NCBI GenBank assembly: GCA_013331315.1
Contig: DUGQ01000090.1
Span: 1 to 5,486 of the forward strand
Origin: Thermoplasmata archaeon
GTDB lineage: Archaea; Thermoplasmatota; Thermoplasmata; UBA10834
Length of the DNA: 5,486 nucleotides
Direction: 5' to 3'
Part shown: piece by piece, positions 4,730 to 5,486 of the stretch
Numbering within the stretch: the first letter of the stretch is position 1
Layout of the letters: each line of letters starts with the position of its first letter
The notes under the pieces: generated by a model
Told to the model about the DNA's origin: nothing
Seen by the model: the letters and a program-made list of their open reading frames with translations, nothing else
Databases searched by the model: none
Program-made: the position numbers and the translations under genes

Positions 4730-5486
4730 ATGAGAGGCGTAGAGAGGGAAGTCCTGAAGCGGGTGAAGCCGTCGGCCGCGGAGGACCGCAAGGTGCTCGC
4801 GGCAGTGGACAGGCTCGTCCCCGAGGTGATGGATGCCGCCTCCGAGGTGGGCGCTCACATCGAGCCACAGCTTGTCGGGTCGGTGGCCAAGGGCACGCAC
4901 CTGAAGGGGCCCGACATCGACCTGTTCATGCTCTTCCCCGAGAGCACCCCTCTGGACGAGCTCAGGCGGCTGGGCGTCGGGATCGGGCGGCGCGTGCTGG
5001 GGGGTGAGGAGCACTACGCTCAGCATCCCTACGTGCGCGGGACATTCAGCGGGTTCCAGGTCGACCTCGTTCCGTGCTTCCGCGTCCGGGACCCGATGAA
5101 GAAGATGAGCGCGGTCGACAGGACGCCGTTCCACACGACGTTCGTGAGGGCCAACCTGCGGAAGGACCAGCGGGACGATGTCCGGCTTCTGAAGCGGTTC
5201 ATGAAGGGGATAGGGTGCTACGGCGCGGAGGCCAAGGTCCAGGGTTTCTCGGGGTACCTCTGCGAGCTGCTCGTCATGCGCTTCGAGTCGTTCGACGGCG
5301 TGCTGAGGGCCGCCTCGGAGTGGACCAAGGGCGTCGCCCTTCACCTGCCGGAGCATCCCGGCGCGGAGTTCGACGAGCCCATGACGTTCATAGACCCCGT
5401 CGACAGCGAGAGGAACGTCGCCTCCGCCGTGTCGACGGACTCGCTCAGGACGTTCATCCTGGCCGCTAGGACCTACATCGCCCGCC
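4730..5486 (+). CDS. cca: Archaeal (class I) CCA-adding tRNA nucleotidyltransferase, N-terminal part
   Basis: The enzyme adds or repairs the 3'-terminal CCA of tRNAs, using CTP and ATP without a nucleic-acid template, in the cytosol. The window holds 252 codons plus one base; archaeal enzymes are usually about 430-460 residues, so the C-terminal tail domain is cut off by the window edge, not by mutation. Visible landmarks: the nucleotidyltransferase signature LVGSVAKGTHLKGPDIDLFM at 48-67 with Gly50-Ser51 and catalytic carboxylates Asp62 and Asp64; the third carboxylate Asp112 in FQVDLVPC; the archaeal block RTPFHTTFVRANL at 131-143; and VRLLKRFMKGIGCYGAEAKV followed by GFSGYLCELLV at 151-182, diagnostic of the archaeal family. 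ATG 4730 is the natural start: it precedes the typical first helix, and a TATA box lies 30 bases upstream. Confidence 0.95.
   Translation, partial: MRGVEREVLKRVKPSAAEDRKVLAAVDRLVPEVMDAASEVGAHIEPQLVGSVAKGTHLKGPDIDLFMLFPESTPLDELRRLGVGIGRRVLGGEEHYAQHPYVRGTFSGFQVDLVPCFRVRDPMKKMSAVDRTPFHTTFVRANLRKDQRDDVRLLKRFMKGIGCYGAEAKVQGFSGYLCELLVMRFESFDGVLRAASEWTKGVALHLPEHPGAEFDEPMTFIDPVDSERNVASAVSTDSLRTFILAARTYIAR

Noticed and set aside
4551..4733. 60-codon plus-strand frame overlapping the CCA-enzyme ATG by ATGA
   Set aside because: It starts at TTG with no ribosome site or suitable promoter, is rich in Thr, Pro and Ser, and contains the CCA-enzyme TATA box; it is most likely a chance frame.

Overview
The window most likely comes from an archaeon, probably a moderately GC-rich Thermoplasmatota-type euryarchaeon such as a relative of the Methanomassiliicoccales. 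The placement in Archaea rests on an archaeal class I CCA-adding enzyme, an NfeD/stomatin pair, heavy use of AGG and ATA codons, and TTTAATA-like TATA boxes about 25-32 bases upstream of start codons with little or no leader. The placement within Archaea is only an inference from general resemblance.

Region by region: (1) 1-1541, + strand: the C-terminal end of an NfeD-type membrane protein, followed by a stomatin/SPFH membrane protein, an apparent two-gene unit for membrane organisation or quality control. (2) 1542-1610: a short convergent gap with a 10-base direct repeat. (3) 1611-2897, - strand: an MTA/SAH/5'-deoxyadenosine deaminase-type amidohydrolase for salvage of S-adenosylmethionine by-products. 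(4) 2898-2960: a 63-base divergent promoter region with one TATA-like element centred 32 bases from both proposed start codons. (5) 2961-3773, + strand: a metallo-beta-lactamase-fold hydrolase with a complete two-metal ligand set and no assignable substrate. (6) 3774-4729: a gene-poor stretch with codon use and composition unlike the flanks. It carries a probable tiny four-cysteine protein (- strand), a 21-base alternating purine-pyrimidine tract, an unrecognised 120-residue protein with its own likely promoter (+ strand), and an AT-richer non-coding stretch with a promoter-like element, a hairpin and a short T-run that could encode a small RNA. (7) 4730-5486, + strand: the first 252 codons of the tRNA CCA-adding enzyme, with a TTTAATA promoter close to its ATG.

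The large genes are housekeeping functions (membrane SPFH/NfeD, SAM by-product salvage, tRNA 3'-end maturation) and do not form one pathway. No mobile element, CRISPR array, rRNA or tRNA was seen. The least explained part is 3774-4729; nothing in it proves a new system, but the Cys4 mini-protein, the 120-residue orphan and the putative small RNA are specific, testable candidates.
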